This document shows positions 10,708 to 23,590 of a stretch of DNA of 64,000 nucleotides, one piece after another. Position 1 is the stretch's first letter, and each line of letters opens with the position of its first letter. This stretch comes from Punica granatum (taxonomy: Eukaryota; Streptophyta; Magnoliopsida; Myrtales; Lythraceae). The stretch is from contig NC_045127.1 of assembly GCF_007655135.1 (NCBI RefSeq), forward strand, positions 17,021,699 to 17,085,698. Reading direction: 5' to 3'. A program made the translations under genes and the position numbers. The notes beneath the pieces were generated by a model. That model was not told the origin of the DNA. It saw nothing but the letters and a program-made list of their open reading frames with translations, and searched no databases.

Positions 10708-11236
10708 TCAGTGGTTGGAGCACATCCCTGAGCAAGACTCCACACAGCCACCCACTTCCTTTTCACCTATAACACAAAAATACACATCCATTAGGAAAAT
10801 AAATAAACTCGTATGAGCCGCATGTAATATGTCTATGGATCGGGAATTACCGCTCTCCGGTTGAATAAGCTCTATCAAAGTGTACGAGACGAGGAAATTA
10901 AGCATATTGAAATGGGAGAGAGTTATTACCGGGATTGGTTTTGGTGCTGAGGTTAGTGCACAGGGATGTGGAGCACCCGAGCTTGCAGAAGTAATCGGTG
11001 TCAACGCTGAGGGCACTGGCCGGCGAGGGGGGAGCCAAATGGACAAGACAATCCTTCAGGCACTTGAAAGAGCACTTGAAGGCGGTCTTCCAAGGCTTGA
11101 TGACACAGAGGACGAAGCAGGACTCGTAGCAAGTCGTGAAACTGGCCATGGACTGGTGAGCCCCCATTAACAGGCCCAACACCACACACACCATAGCAAG
11201 TGATGATGGCTTCACTGATGATCCTCTCCTCTCCAT
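10708..11236 (-). CDS. Thionin-like small secreted cysteine-rich protein, copy A (2 exons)
   Basis: Plant thionin-like family: small, secreted, disulfide-rich, related to antimicrobial thionins. Exon 1 is 11,236-10,930 (102 codons plus 1 base) and exon 2 is 10,766-10,708, with a 163-bp GT-AG intron; the product is 121 aa. The start is the ATG at 11,236, just before a basic N-region and a hydrophobic signal-peptide core (LAMVCVVLGLL), with cleavage likely near residue 31. The mature part has 12 cysteines, ending in a CVESC..MC motif in exon 2. Upstream in-frame codons belong to the 5' leader. It differs from copies B and C at nine residues, all between cysteines. The biological target is unknown. 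Confidence 0.88.
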
Positions 11237-11368
11237 TGCTAATTCTCTAGACGATTGGAAATTGACTCTGTGAAATTGACTTTGTTCTTCTGAGTGTGAG
11301 AGTGATGGGCGGAGCAAGTGAACAAGCCCTAGATATATGTGTGGGTCGGTGTGTATGTATTACATGTG

Positions 11369-11375
11369 TATATAT
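11369..11375 (-). promoter_or_regulatory. Putative TATA box of thionin-like copy A
   Basis: ATATATA on the minus strand, about 133 bp upstream of the ATG. That leaves room for a ~100-nt leader. It is the only good TATA candidate close to the gene, and it is absent from copy C. Confidence 0.5.
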
Positions 11376-12059
11376 GGGATAAAAGCTCATACTTTACTTA
11401 CTGTGAATGTGTTTATCATAATTTGACAATGAAATTAATGCTTTGTGTTAAAATGGTAAAGATTTGCTAAATAAAGTTGTAATTTCAGTAATTAGAGCAA
11501 TGCAATTGGTAGAAATTTAAGAGAGCGAATGATATTACAATCTATTTAATTAAGATAATACAGATAACCATTTTCCCAGAAAAAAACTAAGGAAATATTT
11601 CACTCGTGAAATATATATATATATATATATTTATATATATGTAAATGAATATAACAAAATACTATTCTTAAATATAATCACATTAGAAACTTATAATTAT
11701 TTAACTTAAAAATAGAATTTCTAAGAGTTATATGAACAAACTTTAATAAAACACGTCCAAAAGTATCAAAGAATAATGATAAAATTGAGTAATTTGATCT
11801 GATATAATTTGATAACATATTTTTTAATAAAATTAAACAATTGACTCAAACGATATAATGCTAGGCATTGTGAGTCCATGCATATTTTTTTTTGTTCTTT
11901 TGTAATTAAGTTAATCACATTGCACTCATAGTAGCACTATCATGTATATGTTTTTAAAATAAAATTTTGTACATAAATTACTAGTTCTCCTTGCAATATT
12001 ATTTGTATTGACAGCAAAAGAGGGGATTCAATTTCACTTCAACCTGATTAAATTTTATA
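11376..12059. other. AT-rich upstream region of thionin-like copy A
   Basis: Very AT-rich, with a TA microsatellite at about 11,610-11,640. No coding frame or named motif recognised. Presumably holds upstream control sequence for the minus-strand thionin-like gene. Confidence 0.4.
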
Positions 12060-12067
12060 GAATATCC

Positions 12068-12592
12068 TAGTGTTATTAAAACCGGACCGGACGCTGAACC
12101 GGTCGAGGTATGGGTTCACGAGATTTATGAGTCCAACCGGGGGTTCGATGGGTTGGATTGCACGTCTAATTAAATAATAAATAATGCATATAAAATTAAG
12201 AAAGACTATGATATATTAAATATATACACAATAATTCAAATAATTAAAATAATGAATGAAAGAATTTTTTTATGGAAGTTATTTTTTCCTTTGTTATGAT
12301 TAAAGAGATAAAGAATGATCAAAAGTAGAAAAATGTGGCTGTTGCCTAAATGGCTAATAGGTTAGTTAGGGAGGTTTGAGGTCTTTGGTTCAAGTCTTCA
12401 TGCATGCAATTTAATTTTTTAATAAAAGGAAATCCATAGAACCGGCCGGTTGGTATGGGTTCAGCAAAAAACCGTTCGGTTTAATGGGGTCCCCAGTCTA
12501 AAGGTGCAATTTCAGTTTTCCAAAGAACCCGACCGGACAGGGTGCCGGTTGCTGATCGGACCGGCCGGTCCGGTCCGGTTCTGATAACAAAG
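12068..12592. mobile_element. hAT-type MITE, copy A
   Basis: Flanked by a perfect 8-bp target duplication GAATATCC (12,060-12,067 and 12,593-12,600), as expected for hAT. Inverted ends: TAGTGTTATTAAAACCGGAC and, from the right, CTTTGTTATCAGAACCGGAC. The ends are rich in CCGG/GGTCCGG words; the middle is AT-rich and non-coding. Near 12,340-12,410 it holds GTTGCCTAAATGGCTAATAG and GGTTCAAGTCT, which resemble pol III A and B boxes. Sister copies at 36,595-37,108 and 51,605-52,127. Confidence 0.88.
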
Positions 12593-12600
12593 GAATATCC

Positions 12601-13356
12601 AACTACATCAATAACTATAATATTATAATATAAATTGAGTAACTTTTTCTGATTTTAATATAAATTCAAATGGTTATCTGATTGGCACTAATTAATACAT
12701 ATATTAAACACTGTCCTAAATAAAACATAAATATGCTCTAAATGATAGAAGTCTAAAGTAAAATATGAAATATTAATTTAAAGAAATGGATTCAAGTACA
12801 TTTCTTTTCTAGGAAGCATATTAGAACGAATAAAATTAGGAAAAGTAGGGCCAACAGAGATCTCGTCTGGGGCGGTGGTGACAAAATAGAGTTAGGAAGA
12901 AGAGCAGTGTTGGCCCACATTCAACCGCCACCACCGCAAGTGAGATTACTGGCTGACTTAGAGTCCAACGACTGTTCAATACTGCCCTTTCTCTTATTTT
13001 CTCTCTTTTCGAAGAGAGAAAGAAACAAAGGGTAGGGGCGGTAATGGCTCGAGGGATGGTAATGGCCAATCACCACCGCTCGAGGCAACTTCGTTGGAGG
13101 CCTTGCTCCTCTATCTTCGACCTTTTTTTTTATTTTTCTTTGATTTTTAAATTTGTATTTCTAAAATAAAAAAATATTTTTAAAATAAGGAAAGCCTTAT
13201 AAGAACATTTTATGCACATAATTTGATGGGTTATTCAATAATGTTAAATGTATGGCCTTAAGTAAAATAAACTCAAAAGTTATGGTCCAAATTAGTAATT
13301 GAGTCATAAGTCAAAGGTCTGGTAAAAGCAATCAATTGGGGCTACGTGCATAGTTT
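12601..13356. other. Non-coding spacer up to the duplication join (copy A)
   Basis: No gene recognised. A local inverted repeat (TCTCTCTTTTCGAAGAGAGAAAG, about 13,000-13,023) could form a hairpin. The short frames here are not conserved as proteins between the three copies. Confidence 0.4.
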
Positions 13357-13357
13357 A
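13356..13357. other. Join between tandem units (duplication 1)
   Basis: Left of this point the sequence follows copies B and C (GTGCATAGTTT, then TAGCAAATGG in those copies). Right of it lies CABIN1 intron/3' sequence. This marks the end of one unit fused to the start of the next. The uncertainty is a few bases, because shared T residues blur the break. Confidence 0.85.
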
Positions 13358-15957
13358 TGGCCAAATCAAATGTATGAAATGTAGGATCCCTATAATGGCA
13401 GGTAGTGAGTATAGTTCTATACACATCAGGCATCAAATCACAGAACCTTATAGCTGTGGTTGGATCTACATCTACATTTCTTATGATGCATACATCACCA
13501 CCATGTGTTTTGTAAGCTGGGCAACAAGAAATCACTTAACAATACAATATTCTTCCCCCTAATTCTGTTGTTAAAACCAGAAAGTATTCCAGTGTAATAC
13601 CCAGCGAATGGACAAAATTGACAGTTTGGCAAAAATCAGGAGCCATTTTAGGACAACTAAAAGAAAGGGGCATTGTTTTAGACCTGGCAAACAACCGTGC
13701 TCTACGAGTCTGATAAAGATCACTGATAGTTTCACATGCAAAATTATAGAAACAATGGTGAGGGATTTCAGCTTTACCTTGATGTTCTCTTCACAGTACT
13801 TTAAGACAGCTGAAATGTGGGCCCAATGCCCATGGACCAGTGTGTAGGCCCATAACAGAAGCTTTCTTGGAAGGCTAACATCAAGGACCTCAACTCCTCC
13901 GTCTATTGCCGTTTTAAGTTGCGGTTCCAGAGCTACCCCCTTTGGAGCCAAGTAAAGCTTAACCCATGTTGGGAGAGTTACACACGAGCTTTCCCTAAAA
14001 AAGTTGTAAGCACATCTCAGAAGAGTGTTTGCAGAATCTAAATTCTGATCTGAAGCTTTCCAGATTGCTGTATTCTTGATCTTGTTTAATACAGGAATCC
14101 ACTTTGTCTCCACTTGCTTCAGCTGGGTTGAGTCCTCGAATGAAGAATTCCAGAACTCATCTGTTTGAAGATCGACATACAGGAGCCTCTGGGCATTTTC
14201 TGATGCATTTTCTGATGCATTGTGGTTTTGTGCTTCAACTGATTGCTCAGATTGTAATGGTGTGATCAATGCCAAGGAAATAATAAGGGACCGGCACCAT
14301 GACACAGAAGCATGCCTGCAGACTTTGGCACAGCTACTGTTCGATAGCTTCGGGTTTTTGAAACGCTTCCGGACTTTCTCGTTGATTGCTTCAATAGTTT
14401 CAAGCTTTCCATTTCTCTCTAGATTACAAATGTGCTGGTGGAGACACCTGTGGAGGGGGGAAGAAGAAAACGTAAACCAATTGACATCTGCGTATAACTA
14501 TAAATGATGTTTCTAATGATACCAAACCAGAGAGAAAATGTGAGGAAGCAATTCTAATACAAGCTAATTAAGAACAGAGAGAACTTGCATACTCTCAATC
14601 TACCAAAAGTTTGCGTGATTCAACAGTGATGACTAATGGACCATTTGAATTAGCAAAAAAACGAATATCATCTGAAATTTGGTGAAAGATTTACATGGTT
14701 AGGAAAAAAGATTGTCAAGATTCCCCTCATCTTATGGCTGAGCAATTGTAGAGTTGTTCATAAGTCTTCCTAGTAAAGAAACTAGGTTACCCTTTTTCGT
14801 GGTGTACTGACACAGAAATGTGAGTCAATGAACAAAGCCAACATCTTCAACAGTAATCATGTCTTCATCATAATAAATGTATTTGTTTTTAAATGAGCAT
14901 CTCATGTCAAATTATATGCAATACATTATTGTAAGATTTAGGTTTTTTAGTATAATTTACCCATATAGGCTGCTTTCTGAAATCCCGCTGCACTTCATGT
15001 CCGGTAGGCTGCAAACATCAGCAAACAAATATCCTTGATCCATAAACAGAGCAAACAGCTTCTCCAGTATGTGCTCTGAATTGGTTCCAGCACCACTTCT
15101 GGGTTGGAGCATTGATGCCACTAAGGCTTTAATGTATCTTCCAAGTGCAATTGGAACAAGATCCTCAATGCATAAAGAGAACTGAAAAATAAAAACAATT
15201 TAAGTAACGTCTGAGAAATCTATACCAAGACAAAATATACAGACAAAGCTTCAAGAACATATAAAGCCCATAACAACTAGCGGGTTATGTTAAAACGATA
15301 TGTGCCTCTCCATTAGACCAAAAACTGACAATCCCAATTCAAATTTATCCTCAAGACCTTTATCCCCAACATACATTGGGCGGAAATACAGCTCCAAGGA
15401 CAAAATTATTTGGCCAACTGAAAAATCATTATTTGGATACAGGCTCAACTGATGCTTTCTGAATCCGAGAGTTTAAGATGCCTATATATTAACTAATAAT
15501 GGCAATAGCAATAATAATAAAACGAAGAGAAAGTTGACAGGAACTTTACTCTTTTATCTGCTCTTATAGATATAAGGGCCTTGTCAAGCGTATGGATATC
15601 TTTAGCCTCCAATAGTTTCAGGTAAAACAATAAATATTTCCTGATACAAGTAATGAACTTCCGAGAGCTTTCCGGCAAATGAACTTCGAGGACTTTCTTA
15701 TTTGCAGCCACACCAGGTGTCTTGCGTCTGTTATTAAAGGGGGGTGAAGGCAAAGAAACTTGTTCAAAACAGTCCATTAAATAAACTGAAAATCAGACGA
15801 AGAATCTCAGCGCTAATACAGGAAGGAAGGACATTATGAATGTGACCACATTAAATAGAAGTTCAATTTCCAACCACCAAGACATATGGAAAATGACAAC
15901 TATACTTCATTCACCGAATTAGTCAACTTCCAAGGCGTAAAGGATTCAAAAATGTTA

Positions 15958-16086
15958 AATCCTCCTAATTGACGTGCCTAAAGATCCACCTAATTCAAAA
16001 TCCCACTCACACCTATTAAATAGCCCTTGGATATGTGTAATCACAACTCATGATATTGTGAGTGGGATTTTGAAGTAGGAGGATTT
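15958..16086. repeat. Small inverted-repeat (foldback) element in CABIN1 intron 14
   Basis: Arms AATCCTCCTAATT / GTAGGAGGATT and TTCAAAATCCCACTCAC / GTGAGTGGGATTTTGAA are complementary around a ~47-bp loop. It resembles a short MITE. It lies in the intron between exons 14 and 15. Confidence 0.65.
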
Positions 16087-19000
16087 TTGGGTTGATTATT
16101 AGGAGAATATAGCAACACCCTACAGGATTTCAAAGATCCACTTTTGACCTGCATTTTATAACCAACGCAAACAATTTGGATTAACATTCCGCAATTTGCA
16201 CTACCAAATTACTTCTGAAACAGCTTAATGTAGAGATTCCTTCTTTACATCCAGCTTTCTCATGCCATCACATCCGCACTTTCTTTTGCACGGCCCATTA
16301 TGCTAATTTGGCTTCTCTCCTGAAGTATGGTTGCTCTCTATCAATGTTCAGCCCAAGTTCAGAGTCCTCAATAAATGTATTATAAATTCAAAACTCGGTA
16401 ATCCACAATTGAAAAAAAAAAAATTTCTCTCCTAATCAGTTAATTTGGTTTCTATCATAGTAGAAACCTACCACTGTACATTTCACTTATTTATTTGCAT
16501 ATAAGTATATTTGCAGATTCTACTAGGGAAAAGAACAAAGGCACAAACAAAAATCCTTGTTTCAAAAAAAGTACTAAGCCATACCTTCCTTTCTTAACCA
16601 TTCCATCAATCTCCCACATGTTTATTGTAAAGGAAGACCGAGATGATTTGAAACAGAAGGAGAGCTCATCTTTTGCTCTCTCCAAATCACCCTTCTGAGC
16701 CCTTTTATAGAAACCTTGAGCAAGCATATATCTTGCCTTGTGGAAGTGCTTTAGATCACCCTCGACACAAGTTTCAAGGGCAGATAAGCAGTCAGTATAA
16801 AGCATTTCCCACACCTCTTCCAGCTGTTTGGATTTCTCACATCTCCCCTCCAAATTCTTCTGAGCAATCATCTCTTTTAAATCCATTGATGCGGGCGAAA
16901 CTTCACAACTGATTTTACAAAGAATCTCAGCAACAGCAGCTTTCACTGTTTGACTAAAGCAGTAACCAGAAACAACCTGTATCATAAGCATGAAAGAGAA
17001 TATGATTAATAATACAATTGATCCACTAAAATTAAAGCCTATATGATAGCTATGGTCAATCATCAACTTCTGGGGGACTTGCAAAGAGAAAATGGGAGTT
17101 AATTATTCTAGTCAATTACTGCAAAATACAACATTAGTAAATCAGAACAGGAAGAACTAAAACTACTGCTAGATAAAAGGTTACAAGAATTCACCAGAAG
17201 AGGAAAAACGAACCTTTAAGACCTTCAGATCTTCTTTTCCATATTTACAGAGTAACTTTAAGCGCGAAGCGTGCATCCTATAGACTGAATCCACTGCTGA
17301 TGGATTCAAAGAAATGGCCTTATTATAGTAAGATAAGGACATTTCGTGCGAGTATTCCAGCTTTTCAGAGAGCTTTCCCATGTAAAATGCATGTGACCAG
17401 TCTTCTCTGCAGGAGAAAAGGCTCTAAAATTACAGCAATGGCCAGAAGGAAGATATAAAAACTTACAAAGGGAAGAAAGTCATACTTCTTTGCAAAAGCT
17501 TTCTGGAATTGTTTAAGAGAGTTCTCGCAAAATCTCATCCACACTGCATCTTTTATTGGAAGATTTGATCGCTGATCATAAAATGGTACCACATTCTGAA
17601 GGCTGTCATAGTACACTAGCGCCAGCAACTCATGAATTTCGCTCTGAAGTCATCAAAATATTTCAATAAAAGTAGCATTAAGATAAATAAAAAGAGGTCA
17701 CTACTATAATTAACGACAAGAAGAATTCTGCCAAAAGCTATATCATGCTAAAAGGAAGTTACCGCACAACGACCCAGGAAAAAGGGATAGTACTTCAATA
17801 TAAAATTGAAGAGAGGAGACAAGTCAAAATTATTTAATTTGGACTGCTAGTGCTAACAATACTACTAGATAAAGGAAATGATCCTTCAATAATAATTTAA
17901 AGGGGTTACTAGCAACCTATGACAGGAACTACACACTAGTTAAAAGGGGTTCTAAACAAGAAGTTTTTCATACTGCAGAAGGTAAAGTCAAATAATTTTA
18001 CTCCCATATAAAACTTTTGGACTTCTATATCATTGGTTAACTTCTTAATATGTGAAAATTTACTCAATAATAATACATATAAGTATAGCAGCCATAATTT
18101 TCAGTTAATTAGATAAAAGTATTTTGATCCCATAATAGAATACTGATAGGAAGAATAACCTGCTGATCTGGTGTCTTAGCCAAAGCCAAACTCATTATTA
18201 GACACCGCCGGCTTCTTCTTCGACTCGTCTCTACTCTCATCGGTAATGAAGCATTTTTCCTCCACCCCGCAACATTTATGTGCTTACTGCCATCATTTAG
18301 TAATAAGTCTACCTCCTGCTTCATTGTAACCACAAAGATTCCCTTAAAAGAAGAGTCCAGCCAAAACTTAAAAGAACAAAATTTAGCATTTATCTTTTTC
18401 CTATTCTTTTAATTCACAAAGATTGATTTCATGATTTAAGACTGACCTCATCATAAATATTTGCAAGTCGTTGCCAACTCTCAAATCGTAAAGGATTGTA
18501 CAACAAGTCATACTTAAAGAGGTTCGCATTTTGTTGCACAAACTCTTCCCCTTCCTTAGCAAGAACAAAGCCTGTCCATTTATCCGTGGCACTCATTTCC
18601 TCAGACTGTGCCATGTAAAAGAACAAGTTGCAATAAACATCCATATATGGCCCAGAGCTGCAGAAAGTTATAATAAGGATTCAGTGTCTCAAAAGTTAAA
18701 GCACTATGATTCTGAATCAAAAGTTGAGCACCAAACAGGGATCACCTCGCAACTAATGACTTCTTGTATTGCTTGATGCTTCCTTTGGTAGAGAATAAAA
18801 TCTTTGTCATGGTATGAAGAAACCCATCAGACCCGGCTTCCTCTGAGAGTTTATCTTCACTTAAATCAGCATCATCCAAGAATTTATCTATGACACTATC
18901 AGCTAAAACGTCTTCTGGTGGTTGAGGAAAATGTTTGCGGATTGCTCTTAGAACTCGGCGGAGTTTCACGAGGCCAGTTCTCTGTCACAAGTAGTATATT

Positions 19001-22000
19001 CCCAGTTCAAGAAAGGGGGAAAAAGTTTCAGAGAAGATGGGATGAACATTAAAAAGTTACTCACAGATGAGCCCCTTGCATAGGGGAGAATATACTGGAA
19101 AACATCCGCACATTGTTCTTTTGTCTGATAATCTCCACGACTGGTATTCCTGTGATTGGCTATCTCGTCCTCATAGGTTGAATCAGATCTCAGGTTTAGG
19201 CCGTACAAGCAGAAAAAACACTGGTCCAATGCATTATCAATCTGTAACTCAAGTTCCTCCCTTTCATCTTCAGACATTTCACCCCCACATTCCACTGACT
19301 TATTATCAACTCCATCCTTTCTGTCATGCCCACCACCAACCCTCTTTTGACATCCAACATCCATATGATCCTTCTCCTCGATTTTAGAAGATGAATCATC
19401 TTCTCCGGGAACAACATTTTCTGCAGCATGGGCTTCTGCAGGAACCATCTCTAGATCTGTTGTTCGTGAATTTGATTCCAAATGACCATCTTCAGAAGGC
19501 TGCTGATTTGACTGAGTTGCATCTTCATTTGAAGATGGAACGCTAGATTTAAGCTTCATGTCCAAAGCCAGGAGATGTTTTATCGCAAATTTAAGATATG
19601 TACCCTCCTCGTCTTCACCAACGCCTTCTCCCGCACAGCAGAGCCCATATTCAGCGAGCAAATCATGCATTGCCACTATCAAATCAACCTACGTAGGAAA
19701 CGATGTTGATATATTTTTTTTTTAATACAAAGAGAAAATCATATACTTAAAATAAAATCACGTCATGAAGAAATGTAGGAAAGACCATTCATGCTTCAAA
19801 TTCAAAAGATGACTAAAACAAAGACTTGATTTACTCACTTGAGTTTTAATGGTTATAGAGGGGTCGAGGTGCTGAAGTTTGCAGAAAGCAATGGCCGCAC
19901 TAACAAAGCAACTTCTTTGCTTTTGTTCATTAAGATCGACAGGTAGAGACCCAGCAGACTTCTTATTGGAAAGCATGCTCACTATTTTGCACATAGCTGC
20001 TAGCAGCAAAGACTGCATGTCACGAATGCTTTTTGGGGGGATGATATTCCCCTTCTGCAAGCATGTAATTTAATTAAACAAGGCACGGGCAAAAAATGTT
20101 TCACCAAATGCAACAGTAGACTACAGATTGACCAAACAATATCACAGATCCTGCATCTCATGACCAATTATGCAGTAAAGGAACAATTAATTGGGAACTC
20201 ACAAGATCTCCAGATTGATCAATATGGTTCTTGACTTTTGAGACACATTGAGAGATTGCCTTTACTTCTTCAGCAACCAGGCAGATCCACTGCTTGTCTG
20301 AGCTCCCTCTTAATTCTATTTCTGAAGCTGTAGATCCCAATTGCTGGACAGAGTTTCTGTGAAACAGGAAATTCACCTGTTCCAGCAGCACCGATCAGTA
20401 TCTGCAGCTTTCTTTGATGACAATTCAAACAGAGCTCAAGATCCTCTGGATCTGTCTTTTCACCAGCTTTGATTAGCAAGTCTAATGCCAATAGCTCAAC
20501 AGATGCAATCTTTTCAGATTTTCTACCTGCAGTTATAGGTAATAATGAAACATCTGGGTAAACATCCTTTGTACAGAAAAGAAGGGGAGCGAGCAAGCTG
20601 ATACAGTCCATGTACATCTCTTTCCCCATCATTTCAACAGAATCTTTCTCCATCAGAAAATCAACCTTCAGCATGTTAATTTCGTACAAAACCCTCTCAA
20701 GGGTTAACTCTTTGATAGTTTTGCAATGAGGCATAGGGACCAAAAAGGAATCATATTCATCATTCTTCTTGGACAAGATAGACAAGGAAATAGAGAATTC
20801 CTTGTGAGCTTTAGCCTTGTTATTGTCCATGACTGAGAGCCGTCCGCTTAACCAGAAAAACCTAACCCAGAAGGGGCTCTCACTGTTTACAAACGAGTTG
20901 ATCATCTCTGGGTTACTTAGGGAAGAGGAACTCTCAAAATTCACAGCACAAGAAGTGCTGAGGTGATGTTCGAGAGCAACTGATTCAATTACTTTGCACA
21001 AATGATAAGATGATTCGGATAAAAAATCAGACAGCTTAGAAGCATCAGAAGAAGTCAACCCAAAGTCATAATACAGCTCAGCCAGAAAAAGACTACATTC
21101 AGGGGTCCTCTCCTGCCCCCAGTCCCTAGTCAACTTGTCTAAGTCCAAGAATCTGATATATCCATCTCGGTATGTGAGTCTCCTCCTTGCAGCCTCTTGC
21201 AAGAGTAAATGAGAAACATGGTGAGCACCAAGATTTCCTGAACTTTCCCTCACAAATTTTGCAATCAGGCTGCATTCTGCCTCAGATGAATTAGTTTGTC
21301 CATGACATTTAGAACAATCTCTAGCAGCTTCATCAGACTCTCTGTCTCCTCCAAATGCACTGGCAATAAAAGGCTCCAGAAATTTGATCACAGCTGCTTG
21401 ATCTTTGGTGGTAGCGTAATCCGACTCTTCCTTCCCTGGTTTACGACTCCTCAGCCTCTCAAGGCGGGTGCTTCGCCTTTCCTGTGGCTGTTCCTCTGAA
21501 GAGGCCACTAATTTGTCCTTAAAAGCAGTTTCTCTTTCAGCACTAAAAATCGCCTTGAGACAAATCTTCACTAACACGATATACACTAAGCCCCCCATCT
21601 TCTAAAGCCAAGATAGGGTTTTCGGAAGAAGAGGGCAGTTTGATATCTAATTGGATATCTCCAGATCTCAAGTCCTTTTCGGTCATGTCAGAAGCACAAT
21701 TACTCATAGGGGCTAAAATGCTCAGAAGACTCCCTGCAAGAGCACACCAAGAGGTCTCTGGAAGAAGCAGCTCTACCTTCGTTTTCGCTCTCTTGAGAGG
21801 AGCATCATCCTCGGCAAACTCATCAGTAGCTTTTCTCTTGTCAGGAAATTTAAGCCGAACATGTTTCGGTTCCAGCCTATCTATCCCTCTAGGAGCAAAA
21901 GGGACAATCTCTGACTCTTCAATCACATTTTTGACATGCAAAGCACGAGAATGTGATGGCCAATGCCTCAGAATCATTTTTGCCACAGAGAAACATGCAA

Positions 22001-23590
22001 CTTCATCGCCTATAGCAATGAGAACCTCCAATAGCTTCTCCATACAATTCCCTGCAGATATTGACAGGAAAAGACTCAGAACCTCTCACGTGCTTTGAGG
22101 GGATTGATCATTGGAAGCAGACAAAATCATACAAATGCTGGAAGAGCTTTTAGAGACTAACAATTGCTAGGGCTGCACAACAGCCCTTGTTCAAAAGCCC
22201 AGCGAGAGATGCTGAGTAAGCCCATTGAGCATGATAATGTTCCCAACTGATTCCAAACAACAGAATCTTTGCCATCGATTTCTACGGCTTGAAGATAGCA
22301 CGGTAAGGCATTCTCATGATGTGCAGAACCTTGCTGCAGGAAGGTGTTTGCGAGGTTCTTCAGAGCCAAAAATCTGCAGGGTACTACAGAGGTTGTGCTT
22401 AGGTTTTTAATAACAGGCAAAAACAAGGAAGTCTGCAAACAGATCAGAGGGTTTCATTTTAATTTCTTAGCCATAAAGAGATTATTATAAGTGTAAAAGA
22501 AATACTTAAAACCATTCAAAAAGTGCTCCAAAAACTCTAATTTCTCAATGCAGAGATAGACACTTGATTTTCAATCAAATTCTAGAGGGGCACATGCCTA
22601 AACTCTAATTCTACTAGGTGCGACAGGAAACATGTGGGAAGCCTCCATTGCTTTTGGAAACGGTAAGGAAGATAGAAAGAGAAATGTTAAATCATAGGTG
22701 GCCCATCATAGATATAGTAAACATGGATTATGCATAACAATGTTATCTCAAATATAACAGTTAAAACAAGATCTCTCATAATGCATGTCCCACAAGCATT
22801 AAGTCATATTCAGAAACAATCAAAGATTCCAGAGAGAAGAAAGCATAGATGAGTATTAGAGTTCATTCATATAAACGAACCTGAGTTGCAAAAGATGATT
22901 GTCACTTGCACTATTATCCACCTGGCAGGAGGTAATACTTGAAGTTAATATTCATGGGCTGCAGTTCAGAAAATTCTATAAAAGCAGTGATACCTGCGCG
23001 CTAGAAATCAAGGGATCTCTTAGGACTGATTCCAATAGTTCACGGGCTTTTTCATATTCTTTAGCATGTAACTTGACAAGTCCTTCATGGTAAGTTTGTG
23101 AAAGATGAAATTCCTGGAACAACAACCAAGTAGCCAGAATAAGAATCATCAAAATCTATTTATATTCTTCCAGTTGTAAAGCAGACAAAAAACATCACTA
23201 GATGAATTCAGTGGCACACATCCTCCATTAAAACAACTCTCGTAGCAGAATATTACATTTATTACCAGCTTCCACACTGACACTGAACACATCAATTTTG
23301 CAGAAGATCAGCGCACATATGATATCCCAAAAGTAGCTTTGAACCGTTTTAAAAAGTGCTCTCATTTTCACCAAAATGGTCCCAGAGATAATGGATTAGA
23401 CAAAAGTACATTCACTGTACAGTACTGATTCAAAGGGAAGAAAGAAGAAAACGGGAGCACCACATCACATTGCCGTGTATAACCGAACATAATTCACTAG
23501 ACTTGTTTCCCAAACTAAAAGTTGCTCGAGCACTTTATTGTGAGATAACACAATCTACTATCCTTATCAATCTAACTAAAAGTTGCTGCA

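Larger units (their letters stand above)
1..13356. repeat. Copy A of the ~24.5-kb tandem duplication (left part outside window)
   Basis: Position 1 matches 24,012, and the two sequences stay collinear to about 13,356 (copy B about 37,826). I see no difference by eye over the first ~900 bp. Later parts differ by point changes, homopolymer indels, a 394-bp internal duplication and a ~304-bp insertion (both only in B and C), and a foldback element that is whole only in A. At 13,356 copy A leaves the shared sequence and runs straight into the 3' part of a CABIN1 gene, which is the join between two tandem units. The window opens inside intron 2 of a CABIN1 gene, so the rest of this unit should lie to the left. 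Confidence 0.93.

Noticed and set aside
10880..11170. 96-codon plus-strand frame over the thionin-like exon
   Set aside because: Shadow of the minus-strand exon, which has the signal peptide, cysteine pattern and splice sites.
12340..12415. Possible tRNA gene
   Set aside because: Only box-like words. No cloverleaf could be drawn and it lies inside a MITE.
20335..20370. A 20-nt GT...AG stretch that might be a tiny intron explaining the second CABIN1 frameshift
   Set aside because: Far below plant intron size, and removing it leads to the wrong reading frame.
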